A stretch of DNA of 62,000 nt, from positions 1,353,671 through 1,415,670 of the forward strand of contig NMRA01000015.1 of NCBI GenBank assembly GCA_002633005.1, given 5' to 3'. Numbering within the stretch: position 1 is the stretch's first letter; every line of letters begins with the position of its first letter. Source of the stretch: Phoronis australis (taxonomy: Eukaryota > Phoronida > Phoronidae). Under the pieces are notes generated by a model, which saw nothing but the letters and a program-made list of their open reading frames with translations, ran no database searches and was not told the origin of the DNA. This document shows, piece after piece, positions 11,239 to 23,400 of the stretch. The translations under genes were made by a program, and so were the position numbers.

Positions 11239-14200
11239 GGATGTCACTTCTTCATTTTTTTGTAAAATGCTGCTAACATGCCCTTCAGTTTTCCTTCGTT
11301 TGGGCCACTCAAAAAGTCTAACTGAGGGTCCAAGATTTAGTGTCCGAAGTCAGACCGGAACGTCACGACGCCGCACAATTTGAGTACTTTGAACTTTTTA
11401 ACCGAAGCGCTTTCGTGTTTCAAAAACATCTTCAAATTTTGCCGTTCACAAGTCACAATCAATGCGTATACAAGAGCCGATAACTCCAACGCACGTGGAA
11501 GTAGGAAGTGATAACCTACGGTGGAAGCCATTTCTTGAATCGCAGATGGTAACGCAAATAGATCTCATCATGGTGAAGAATATCATGAGATCAATTTTTG
11601 GAGAGTAGTAGACCTTGTTTGATTTTCGAGTTTTAGCTAGTTAACCAGGGTGAAATACTTGAAGCGTGGCACGTAATTGGTCAACTTTCAAGCGGAGTTT
11701 CGAGTACAGAGATTAGATCTTGGGCTCTGATCAGTCTACTGTTGTGATCAAAATGTCTGTGAAAATGATCATATACCCACGCCATTTGCGAAATGAGAAC
11801 ATGATATGATGTAAAATTTAAAAATAAATTATACCAAAAGAGCGGTGGTTATAAAGAAGCAACCGAAAGTTGAACATAAAAGTTAAAAAAGTTTAGAAGA
11901 TCGTGGCTCTGATGTTGTGTATGAAATGATCCATAGTAGGTCATAAAAGGTCATTGCAAGTTGTACAGCGGTGAAACTTTTAAAGGTTATTATCCCATTT
12001 TAGTAAACCTATTGTAACTGAGTCAGAATTTTGTTGAAGCACTGTTCATTTGACCACACTCTTTACTTTACATTCACCAATTTAGAACGCGTGTTGAGTT
12101 TCGCCTAGTCGAAAGATATCAATAAAATCTTTAACCTTTCAGTCCTGTTTGGGGGCATTTGAGTGAGCACCCATAATGCATGAGAACTCTGTAACTCACT
12201 ACGGCGGCTGGTGGTGCTCCATCAAAGAACATTAAACGAAAACATTAACATTAAATTCATTAAATTTGAAAACATTAGGCGTTGCATTGAACGAGCATTA
12301 TTTGAGTGTAAGGTTCAACTGAACTAACGTTCGTTGAAATCCGTGTTAAGAGGTTTTTAATTGAAAGGAAGAGCAAAGAGTATCTCTAAGCGGTCTATGA
12401 GGATGATTGTTGAGTGCGAATATGATTTACGGTCGAACATTCATTCGTTGCAATGTTTTTTTAACAAAAACGCAGGTCATCGTTCGAAACAACGATCCTA
12501 CGATTGCTTTTATCCCTCCGCTGCAGCCATGTGATTTTTAGGACTCATCCCGACTGCCGAATAAGCCTATTCCTGGTCTAGCTAAAAGATTCATAGATCC
12601 ACCTCTGTGCTAATAAAGGTCCCTCTTTTGACATCTGAATACATTGAGAGCAGAAAGAAGTTCATCAGCCTGAGGGCGTCCTACGTGATTTACATGAATG
12701 TAGCATTTCCGTGGGAAGATCCCCTGCTTCACTTGACACCTAATGAGCTTCGAGTTCAATAATTAATAGTATAGTCGCACTTGACATAAATTGTCGCCAA
12801 GACAATCACGCAGTGTTGGTCTCGCAACCCAATCTCTCGTCTTCCCGAATCTGTAACAGAAAATTAGAAACAAAGAACAACAATGTAGTGTATAGCACAC
12901 TAATATCGCGTCCAGATCCTGAACTGTTGAGAGAGACAGGTAGCACACATGATCAGAAAGCAGATCAAACGCTTAAAACGCTTTTTCAAAAGGCGTCTCT
13001 GCCGTTTTACCCGCATAAATCATGAACCAGCGCTCTCTACCAAGGTTTTTGTGCAGGGCAGACGTCTGGAGAACATGTAATTTTTCGGCAGATTGCGGAT
13101 CACACGTCCAATCTGCCTTCGGATCGGACGGTATGTGAACCCAGTATAAGATATTACATTGATTCGTGATGTTTTAAATAAAAATTCAATGTTCATATCT
13201 TTTATGATTACCGATATTCATTTCTCCATTCCCCGGGTTTCCTCCTTTGTAGGCTTTCTTAGTTAAACCCATTTTGTCTACAACGTCGACTCCATAGTCC
13301 ATTTTTGTAACTTGCATTCGACGCTTATTTTTGGCAGTTCTTCCAGCGTGGGTAACGGATTCACATGAAAATTTGACTGTGGCCAAGGAGAACATTTTTT
13401 CATATTTCAGCCGGTTGGCTAACAACTGCTATATCGTTCTTCAAAATAATGACTTGACTCATATAAAAAGCGGATTGCTTTCATTCGATTTTTGCATGTG
13501 TAAGTCAAAGAATATAGTACAAACACGAAATCGCCTGCAATACAGAAATTGCCGTTCAACTGATGCAAAACGGCACTTTCACAGGCTATGAAATCAGTGA
13601 TCAGTCAGCTTGCGAGCGACTATTTGCCGATTTTAAGTAACGCATTTAGATTTTTTACTCAACGTGGCCATTTTATTTCCAGAATCAATCCAGCACACCC
13701 TTAATGCACGCCGGACTCGTTCCCTCGCAGCGTCTTCTTCCTGCCTCTGGTCCCGGGTTGAGACCGTCAGACAAGAATCTCCCGGCGAGTAATGCTGGTG
13801 CTTCTGATGCATGGTGATATCTCTCGAAGACATGGTCTTGCGGCTGGTTCACAAATATGTATTGGTTGAGAATTCGATTTCGAAGTCTTATTTTTGCAAT
13901 TGGCCACGCCCACCTCATGGAACAAGTGACAGACGCTGTTAGCTTTGGTAAGAGTATCAACAAAACGACACAAAACAAAACTTGAACATGATGTGAGTTT
14001 ATTGTTTTACATTACCGTTTGATATAAACAGAGTTACATTAGCAATACCTCCATAACCAGCTTTAAAACAAAACGGCACTGAAGCAGACGACACAAAAAT
14101 ATGTTAAAAAATTGTCTACACTAAATTTAGTTCAAAGTCAATATTTTCACTTAGTCGCAGTCTCCACAAATTGACGAATATTGCAACATTGTTATGAAGG

Positions 14201-14383
14201 TATGAGGCCACGTATGTTTTTAAACACATAATATTCCACTTTGTCAGTTGTTCGTTTGAATATTTCCTTCTCTAGCGGTTTCCGTTCGCACGTGCTGCAA
14301 ACTGGCTGATTTGTTTTGACCAGTTGAGTTTGTCTCAAGTTTCACTTCTTTAGCTGAAATTGCATGGGTACATTGTTACAGAA
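11239..14383. other. Intergenic region upstream of RNF17
   Basis: I find no recognisable gene. Short open frames at 12763-13025, 13186-13425 and 13633-13978 have no family resemblance and no supported splicing. The RNF17 promoter and any 5' non-coding exon should lie here. I see no clear TATA box. The acceptor-like TTGTTACAG at 14373-14381, two bases before the proposed ATG, could be the 3' splice site of a 5' UTR intron. Confidence 0.5.
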
Positions 14384-14435
14384 ATGCAAGACTATCTTCA
14401 CTGTGCAATATGCCATCATGCATTTACTGTAAAAG
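14384..14435 (+). CDS. RNF17: RNF17 exon 1: start codon and first RING cysteine pair
   Basis: The exon encodes MQDYLHCAICHHAFTVK plus one base, so it supplies Cys7 and Cys10, the first zinc-ligand pair that exon 2 lacks. The donor is GC (AAAG|GCAAGT), the known consensus for GC-AG introns, and its phase fits exon 2: G joins AT to give Asp18. An in-frame TAG at 14351-14353 lies upstream, so this ATG is the first in its frame unless an upstream exon is spliced in. A rival first exon at 13917-13947 has a GT donor and the same phase but encodes no cysteines. No transcript evidence is available. Confidence 0.7.
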
Positions 14436-17400
14436 GCAAGTCAGTGTGAATAGAAGGCGAATTGCCGAAGCTAAGTCTTGAGAATTGCATTCGTATGATT
14501 CGTATCTGACTCTGATCTCGCTCTCAGTCTCAGCTGTGTAGTCTTAGGCACGTAACCCTTCTGTAAATATAATAAGCTTTTACAGTCTAGACTGAGAGTG
14601 AGACTCGGTGCACTGTCTTGATAAGTAGGATTCATCACCACTCGTGCGCCAGCATGATTTTTTGTGAATAATTTTTATTTGAGTAAGTCGGTATTTACCA
14701 GTATGTTTATCAATAACAAAGCATTGCAGTGATCGATTTTGCACATCAAATAAAGTAGTTCAGTATTCCAGTACTGGATTATCTGTCAGATAATTTACTA
14801 AATACTAAAATAAATAACTGTTTTCTCACAGTCATCAAATTCTTTTGTGCCAGTTTTGAAAGTTGTAGCATGAGACAACCACTCCTACGCTAACATTTGG
14901 GGTTTTTTTACCCCAATGCCTAAAAGAGCCTACTGCAAAAACGAAATAGTTGCTGCTACGCCACTTGCATGACAAGGCTAAAAATCGTTCATAGTCCGCC
15001 ATTTTTTCACGTTGTTGTAAAAGTAACCAGTGACTGCCGAGGTTACATCAACCAATGCTAAAGCACGTGCTACTGGCTAGGCACATAGGGAACCAGCAAG
15101 GTGGCTTGGCTGCGTTGCTGAAGAGAACCTTTTCGCTAATTTCTTTTATAGTGCATCAATTTTAAAAATTCAAAAGGTGTCTACTATTTACTTTTCAATT
15201 TTAGAAACAGTCTTGTTTGTTGTTTGCCCAACTCATTGTTCGTTTTTAAACTTTGAAACTCGTATGTTAAACAGGCTTCTTGGCTTACGACTGTCGCTGG
15301 CATTATATGTAATACTGAATCTGTAGAGACGAAAATTACATTTAGCCTTAAGTCTGGGAGAGGCGACAATAAAATCTATTCTTTTTACTCCAACCTACAT
15401 GCAGGCATCTATTACTGATTATAAACAATTGTCCAAAGCAGACCTCGCCACTCAGTTACCTGTATGTAGACTGTTGTCAAAATACAGATGGGAATCAACG
15501 TGGGTAAAAAACTGACAAAATATTTGATGGTTCATTTTCAGTTCTGTCATAACTTTATTTGGAGTTTTTGCACCATGAAACTTTCTTAGTACATTCAGTT
15601 GTGCGTTAGACATTGTAACTTGGCATTCAAATGACACCCAGTGTGTCCGCTGTAAAGCAATCTGATAAATGTCATCACACCTGTGTAACAAAGATAACTT
15701 TGCCGTTGTCTTCAAAGCAATACTCTCATGCTTTGTGCATGTGCCATTTCCTTGATATTTTATCTTGGTAACTTGAATGACGTGTACTGGGACATTTACT
15801 CAGAAATGCAGTTTAATTAATTTCTCAAAATTTCCATGAAGTGAAAGTAAAACTTCCCAACCTGGAAGGAAGCAGTCTGACTGAGAGATTAGTGTAAACT
15901 TGGCTAGCATGTATTGTGAACTGAATTGTCTCATGACTGTTTGCTCCACTGGTTAAATCATGATTGGATTTTGTTTCAGATGTGCGAAGACCTCATCACA
16001 CACAGTGGACGCCTGTTTTGTTGAACTGTGGCCACACCTTTTGTGAATTGTGTATGAGCAAGTTGTCTAAGTCTAATAAACTGACTGTGGAGTGCCCAGA
16101 TTGTAAGGTAAACATAAAATAGTGTACTGATGGCTAGAGAGGAGAGCTGTACAATAGGGCATGATACAGTAAAGTCTTGGTAGTTTCAAACAAAAAGTTC
16201 TGGAATTGTGGCTTCATTTTTCAAAAGCCGCTAACTTTGGATGCTTCATGGTAGCTGTAAAACTCACAAAGCACCAGTGTTCGCTTACCACTTCCAAATG
16301 TGGACCCTCCTTTTAAAAATTTTGTGGTCCATTTCAATTTTTGGGGTCATGAATACAATCCTGAAATCACATTAGCTCAGAACGTCATGCAATGAATACT
16401 GGAAGAATGAATGTACTATGGTGATAAACCTGCTTTTATCAATGTAAAATGCGGGTAAGATGTCCAGGGAATGATAATTTTTGCTTCTTAAGTTTGATTT
16501 CTTATAATTTATCGAACGTTCCACCAAGTTGATGGGCCCATAAACTAGAGATGTGACTTCTTAAGCTCAGTTGTGTCAAATAATGTCAGAAATTTTTTCT
16601 TGTCAAAAATGTTGTCTAGGCAAATACCGATTTAAAAACTTNGACGTGTATTGGGACATTTACTCAGAAATGCAGTTTAATTAATTTCTCAAAATTACCA
16701 TGAAGTGAAAGTAAAACTTCCCAGCCAGGAAGGAACCAGTCTGACTGAGAGATTAGTGTAAACTTGGCTAGCATGTATTGTGAACTGAATTGTCTCATGA
16801 CTGTTTGCTCCACTGGTTAAATCATGAATGGATTTTGTTTCAGATGTCCGAAGACCTCATCACACACAGTGGACGCCTGTTTTGTTGAACTGTGGCCACA
16901 CCTTTTGTGAATTGTGTATGAGCAAGTTGTCTAAGTCTAATAAACTGACTGTGGAGTGCCCAGATTGTAAGGTAAACATAAAATAGTGTACTGATGGCTA
17001 GAGAGGAGAGCTGTACAATAGGGCATGATACAGTAAAGTCTTGGTAGCTTCAAACAAAAAGTTCTGGAATTGTGCTTCATTTTTCAAAAGCCGCTAACTT
17101 TGGATGCTTCATGGTAGCTGTAAAACTCACAAAGCACCGGTGTTCGCTTACCACTTCCAAATGTGGACCCTCCTTTTAAAAATTTTGTGGTCCATTCCAA
17201 TTTTTTGGGGTCATGAATACAATCCTGAAATCACATTAGCTTAGAACGTCATACAATGAATACTGGAAGAATGAATGTACTCAGGTGATAAACCTACTTT
17301 TATCAATGCAAAATGCGGGTAAGATATCCAGGGAATGATAATTTTTGTTTCTTCAGTTTGATTTCTTATAATTTATCGAACGTTCAACCAAGTTGATGGG

Positions 17401-20400
17401 ACCATAAACTAGAGATGTGTCTTCTTAAGCTCAGTTGTGTCAAATGATGTCAGAAATTTTTTCTTGTCAAAAATGTTGTCTGGGCAAATACCGATTTAAA
17501 AACTTTACATTCGAGTTGTAAAAGAGTTATGTTGTGTGGTTTGTATAGTAATTGATAATTATAATTATTTAACTATGTCATCCTGCACAACTTCGACACA
17601 AGGCACATTGCTGTTAATATTTGAACTCCAAGACTTTCTTGGATTTTGTATGTTATGTGATGTATGTGTTGAGGTGTGTGTAGTGTGATGTATGCGGTGC
17701 AATGTATGCGGTGCGATGTATGCGGTGCGATGTATGCGGTGCGATGTATGCGGTGCGATGGATGCGTTGCTGTACTTGACACATTCATCCTCGGTTGTGT
17801 ACTCTTAGCAGCAGTGTACACCATAATTCTTGGAACATTGACAAGTTCAAGATGGACTGAATGAAGTTGGGCTTTACTTAATAACTTCACAAGATTCAAG
17901 AAGAAATAAGTGAACCCTTTGGAAATCCACTTAAGAGTTATCTCTAAACATTGTGGAGCCATTGGATTCCATTTTTTGGAGAATACAAAATTTTCTTTTT
18001 AACGTTACGAAGCCTTCTTACTGGGGATTAGTAGCTGTTTGTAGTGCCCTCTGTTGGTGTTCTTGGAGAACAACTTCAAGGCCTTCGTTAAATAACTTGA
18101 CTTTGACAGTACCAGTAGCAGCAGTAACACAGCACTGCAATGCCAGTAATGAAGTAAGCTATTAAAGGTTTTGATTAAAAATCTACAATTTATATTATTT
18201 TCCTGTCAATTACTTTGTTTGGATGGCTAGTAACGTCAGTCATCTAGCATTGCATGGTATCCATTGCAGTCGGTGACACCCCTGTTGGAGGAAGGTTCCA
18301 CTAAGTGCTTGCTGCCTGATGTCTACACACATGGCCTGATCGCCGTCTCCAAACAAAATGACAAAGTATTAGCAGCCAACTCGATGTATGTATCATGTGA
18401 CTGTATCACCTGACTGTATCACCTGACTTAGTATCTCTTGACTTCTATTTCTACTGAGAATATCTTTTTCCTCAGCTTAGAAGGTCTTCTTACTTGTCAT
18501 TTCATGACTATTACCAGTGTCAGTAACACAGCCTCTGAACAAGGGGAGCACAGGAAGACATGTGATCTCCACCATCAAGGCATCGTCTTTACTGACTGTA
18601 ATGTTATTTACCTGAGAATTTTGAAAAGATTGTTAACAGCCTAGTACTAAGGATCAGGCTTGAAGTTTCCCAAATCGATAAGAGGTTAGCATTTGATCAC
18701 ATGTACATTGTCTCATTTCAGGAATCCTCTACAGTTTGTACCAGCTGGTATAGTGAAACTGATGAAAAGACCCAGTCAGAACCATGTGCAACCAGCCAAC
18801 AATTCTTCAGGTAAGAAGAAATTGATGAATCATAATGTACAACAACGGGGTGCTGTGGGGTTTGTTTTTTTTAAAGTTTATATGGCTGGTGGACATGTGA
18901 TTAAAGAAAGTAATGCTGTTTGTTTATGTGAATGAAACTTAACAAACTTAAAAAGGGAAATAAACTTGTGACATCTGTTAATAAGTTATTTATAGGCCTT
19001 GTTCCGTTTAGAGACCATCTAATTTTGTTTTGTACTGTCAAAAAACATTTTGAGATCTAATCTTGTTCTACAATAAGAGTAGAAATGATTTATAATCTTG
19101 AGAACAACTGACTGGTCATTATTGCTTCCAACCAGTCCCATTAAACTTCTTGTTGCAGCGGGGTAGTATCAGCAGCCAAGATAGGCTTGTCGTCACGGTA
19201 ACTACATGCGGTTTGCTGTGACTAATTCATAAAAGGATTAAATCTGCAACAATATTGATCAGGAAGTGCGAATATGCCTGTGAAGAAAGCTGATTTTTGG
19301 CACCAGGCCATGCTTTATTGTGACTCCAAATTTTATTGTGATGTCTGTTTCCATTTAAAGTGTTATAAACCCACTTTCTGTTAATGTTAACCACAAAACT
19401 AGTATGTACTTTTGTCCGGTACTCAAAAGAGACATGGTTTCTGGGCTTGGACAGAACGACAGTTTGTTATTGGTCGAGACAATGATTGGCATGTAACACG
19501 ACCCTCTGTGATAGCCATGTTATTGGTCGAGACAATGATTGATGCATAATACGACCCAATGTGATTGGCCAAGTCTTTTACCTTGGCCTTGCGCAATAAA
19601 CAAAGTGTCACTTCCTTCCAAACCCAAATATCAGTTAAGTTATGTAAGGAATAAGTTGAGCCCAATTATTTAGTTGTTCAGTTGTCAAACATTTTTATAG
19701 AACTGAGGTTTGTGGCAGCTTGAAGGGTCATCTTGGTAATCAACAGATGAATATGAATTTCCACATTGTACCAGTGGTTTTACCCGTTGTATTTCTGTTG
19801 CCAGTGGTTTGCTGTGAATGTAACAAGAATCCAGGCACCTGTCGCTGTCTCAAATGTGACTGCATCATGTGTGCTATGTGTTTTGACAAGGTGAGTGCCC
19901 ATTTCAGAGCTTTATACCTTGTAAAATATGCTTACGAAGTATCAGTGAGCGGAGTGACATTTTACTACTACATTGTAGGCAGGCGGTTTTATAGTGCGTT
20001 ACGACTAACAGCTGTTAGACTTGAACTCTCTAATGGTGACTTTTTAATCGAGCATTGTCAGTTTTAGCTCCTAGCAAAAATATGTCAACTTCTGATTATC
20101 TTACTGTATGAAGTTTATTATGGTATCATAAAGTTGTGTTTGAATGCAGGTACTTTGTGAAGATGTCATAGCAAAATGATTTTAAATCAGATTCACACTG
20201 AGCTGGCTGAAGCAGTAAATTTTGTTGTAGGTGCACAAGTCATCAAGAACCCTGAGGAAACACCAGGCAGTACCTATTAATGATGAGTACAGGTGCGACA
20301 GAAGTGATAGAAACTTGATGTCTGTTACAATACACTAATGGAAATCTGAGTGTTGTGGCTTGTCTAAGAAAGATGTTCGCTCAATTTTAACACTTATTGG

Positions 20401-23400
20401 TCTAACCTGGTAACAAGGTGGTGTGTATTTGATTGTGGGAGAATGTCGAGTTACAGCAACGTTAGGTATTCAGTTGCTGGAAAACAGTCAAGTTTGGACT
20501 TACTAGAGCAGAGTCAGCCTGAATACGTTTAAAGTCTTTAGGCAGTAATACTGATCGTTTAAATATGTTTAGAAATGCAATTGCGAAATTGCTTTTTTGA
20601 TGACACAGTTCAACAAAAACAGGTCTCTGACGTATACAGGTTATTTGCTGTAAGATATACAACACTGATCATATTGAAGGTGAGCGCCACCTTGTGTGTG
20701 TTTATTTACTCAGTTCTAGACATATTCATAGAAACGCATTACTTAACGGTGATAGTGTGTCACTTACTGAAAATACCTGATGCTTTTCATCTGCAAAGGA
20801 GCAGCACCAAGATTGGAAATTCTATCCTTGTAAATTTGAATTATAAAATGTATTCGGAGACCAAGGTTTATATACTGTCAACACTTCTGTGTGCTGCCAT
20901 GACTGATGCATGGTAAAATTGTGTCTGTTAACATTACACTCAATAACATGTGGTCAATTAAGAATTAGCACAGATGCTCTCCATTGTAGATTTATTATAG
21001 AAAGGTATGTCCGCTAACTGTACAATTTGTAACAGTTGTATTATAGAGTATTACTGTGAAGACTGTCCTATTGTATATTTACAGTAAAGAAGTATGTCCC
21101 ACAAACTGTGCGACTCACGACAGTCGTATCATTGAGTATTACTGTGAAGACTGCCTGCTGGCCATATGTTCTCACTGTGTCATTGTTGGTGTCCACAAAG
21201 GACACAATATCTCATCAATGGAGGAAAAGGTATGGTTGTTGGGTCTACTGATATTATTAGGCCAAAATTATAGATTTTTTGCAATATTCAGAAGGACTTG
21301 CGTGACAAAAGTAATCAGGCAAAACACTGTTTCGTTAAAGTGACTGGTGACAACTACTATTGTGGCGTAATTCTATTGTAAAATGACAGCCCACTGACTC
21401 GCCTGTTAGTTCTCTTTCATAGTTATTGTGGTGACGAATTTCAGGAAATTTCAGGTCATTTTGTCCAAATATTTTGGGTGTGTACTGTAGAAGCGGTGCT
21501 GCCAGTCTTGATTACTAACTCTCATCAAGTGCATGACATTAAGTGAAGTGCATGTCATTAAGTAAAATGCTAATGAGCTTGAGTTGGAATGATGTTGTTC
21601 TTCAACATTCCGTGCAGTTTTGGAAGAGTTGGCAGATTCCAATGTTTTCTTTGTTGATGGAGCTGATTATTCTTTTGAACAAATTAATGTTTCTTTCACA
21701 GAAATTGCATAACTATTTTCAGAACAAAGTGGCCATCAGTGAAATCCAGGAAACTTTACCGGGGACTGTCGCAGTGTTGAAGAACCTGCAGAAGGCAGAG
21801 AAGGTTGGTCAGTCTAGAGCTGTTGGTTGTGTCGACCTTTGATTTGAACTGGATTTTGGCTTCTGTTTCATTGATGTTTCTCATCACATGAGCAGCATTG
21901 TAAGTCAAGAAATTGTTTAAAGGAGAATGCCACCCAAAAAACAACCTATTTTGTATCAATTTAGGTCGAGTAGTTCTACTCGATAACGGCACGTTCGGTT
22001 GCGTTACCTGACGGCAGACGGAGGTGTTGAAATTATCTAATGATGTAATTGGTTTCACACGCAGTCTGTTCAGCAGTTCACACCATGTGTTAGTGGTGTC
22101 AGCTTATCACTTGAATTCATCATTTAACACCAATAAATCATCAAACTTCGATTTAAAACCCTTAAAAATACACCGATTTCTTATTAAAATGTGTTTTATT
22201 TCGCTATTATTTGGACACACCGTAGCCTACAAAGTTTGACAGGCCAATTTACCAAGGTCCGTAGCATGAGTTTGGGTTCTGTTCGGAGATAAATTAGAAG
22301 TATTCTTCCGTGAAATACAGACAGGAGAACATAGATCTGTGTTGTTTATACTTGTGATTTTTGAGTTCTAAATACACAAAATGCTTGTTATCCCGACCAG
22401 TGGCTCGGAACCCGTTCAAACCCGTCGTGGCCGGACTGACGGCTCGTTATCCCGGCCAGTGGCTCGGAACCCGATCAGGCCCGTCACGGCCACCGGGTCT
22501 GGCATGAACATAAACCAACTTGAGTTGGAAACTAAACCTCCAGTCACGAAGAGACTATATAATAGTGAGCCAAAGAAATAATGTGCACGTAATTATTTAT
22601 GTGAATTAGCCATGAAACTGAAAATCTACTTACTTGTCGGGGGTCGCCAAAGTCGGGTTCCCCTTCCACAGACCGTCAGGGAAAAGGTTGTACAGTAACA
22701 ATTATTTGAATAATGTATTTTTATTTCTAAATAAAGATTCCCCTAACGTGACAATAGCATATAAAATCGAGTAATTTTTTCACAACAGCAAACACTGAAT
22801 TAGCATGCGCTCACACGGCCTCGGTGTCCTGTCAATTACCTTTGTTGCCGGCATCAAAAGCCGGTAACGCAGTGGTTTATTCATTGCTGGCTTCTCAAAA
22901 CATTTGCTCTCACGAGCACTCCAAGGCATTACAAATTGTACCTAATGAGACAGGCTTTGTGATCAGTTTCATATAAGCATTGGTTAGGATCATTTTAGGA
23001 TGAGAATAACTCATTTTGAAACAGAACGCAGAATAATAAACATCTACATGGCAACTCGCCCTGCGCCAATCCCGACTTAGTCAAGAGCTCATCTGATGAA
23101 GACTTCACGGGTCGGGTCGAGGAAGTCGAAAAAATTATATACCCGCTTTCTTCGCAGCTTCATAGTTCGGATAAGCAGGAACCGATGCACTGCAATATAG
23201 CAGCATTCACTCTGCAGACGAACCACTGACGTCGCTGCGTCGTTACTCGCGTTTCTCACAGGTTAACGCGACACCTTTTGGCAAGGTGAGGTCGACCGTA
23301 TAAGAGGTGATGTGGATATAGACCGATTAAGACGGTAAAAAAGACTAATTAAATCGGGTGGCATTCTCCTTTAAGTACTGAGTGACGTATCAAGTAATGT

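Noticed and set aside
13917-13947. Alternative RNF17 first exon (ATG, GT donor, correct phase)
   Set aside because: It encodes no cysteines and would leave the RING without its first zinc-ligand pair, while 14384-14435 supplies them.
14516-14603. Imperfect inverted repeat (TCTCGCTCTCAGTCT versus AGACTGAGAGTGAGA)
   Set aside because: Fourteen of fifteen bases pair around a 58-base spacer, but no target duplication or family is seen; probably incidental in a TCTC-rich stretch.
17573-17962. 129-codon minus-strand open frame rich in His and Thr
   Set aside because: It is a translation of the 14-bp minisatellite and nearby sequence, with no family resemblance.
19159-19197. Possible exon after TTGTTGCAG
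   Set aside because: In the phase required after exon 4 it reads GCG GGG TAG, an immediate stop; 19805 gives the B-box cysteines instead.
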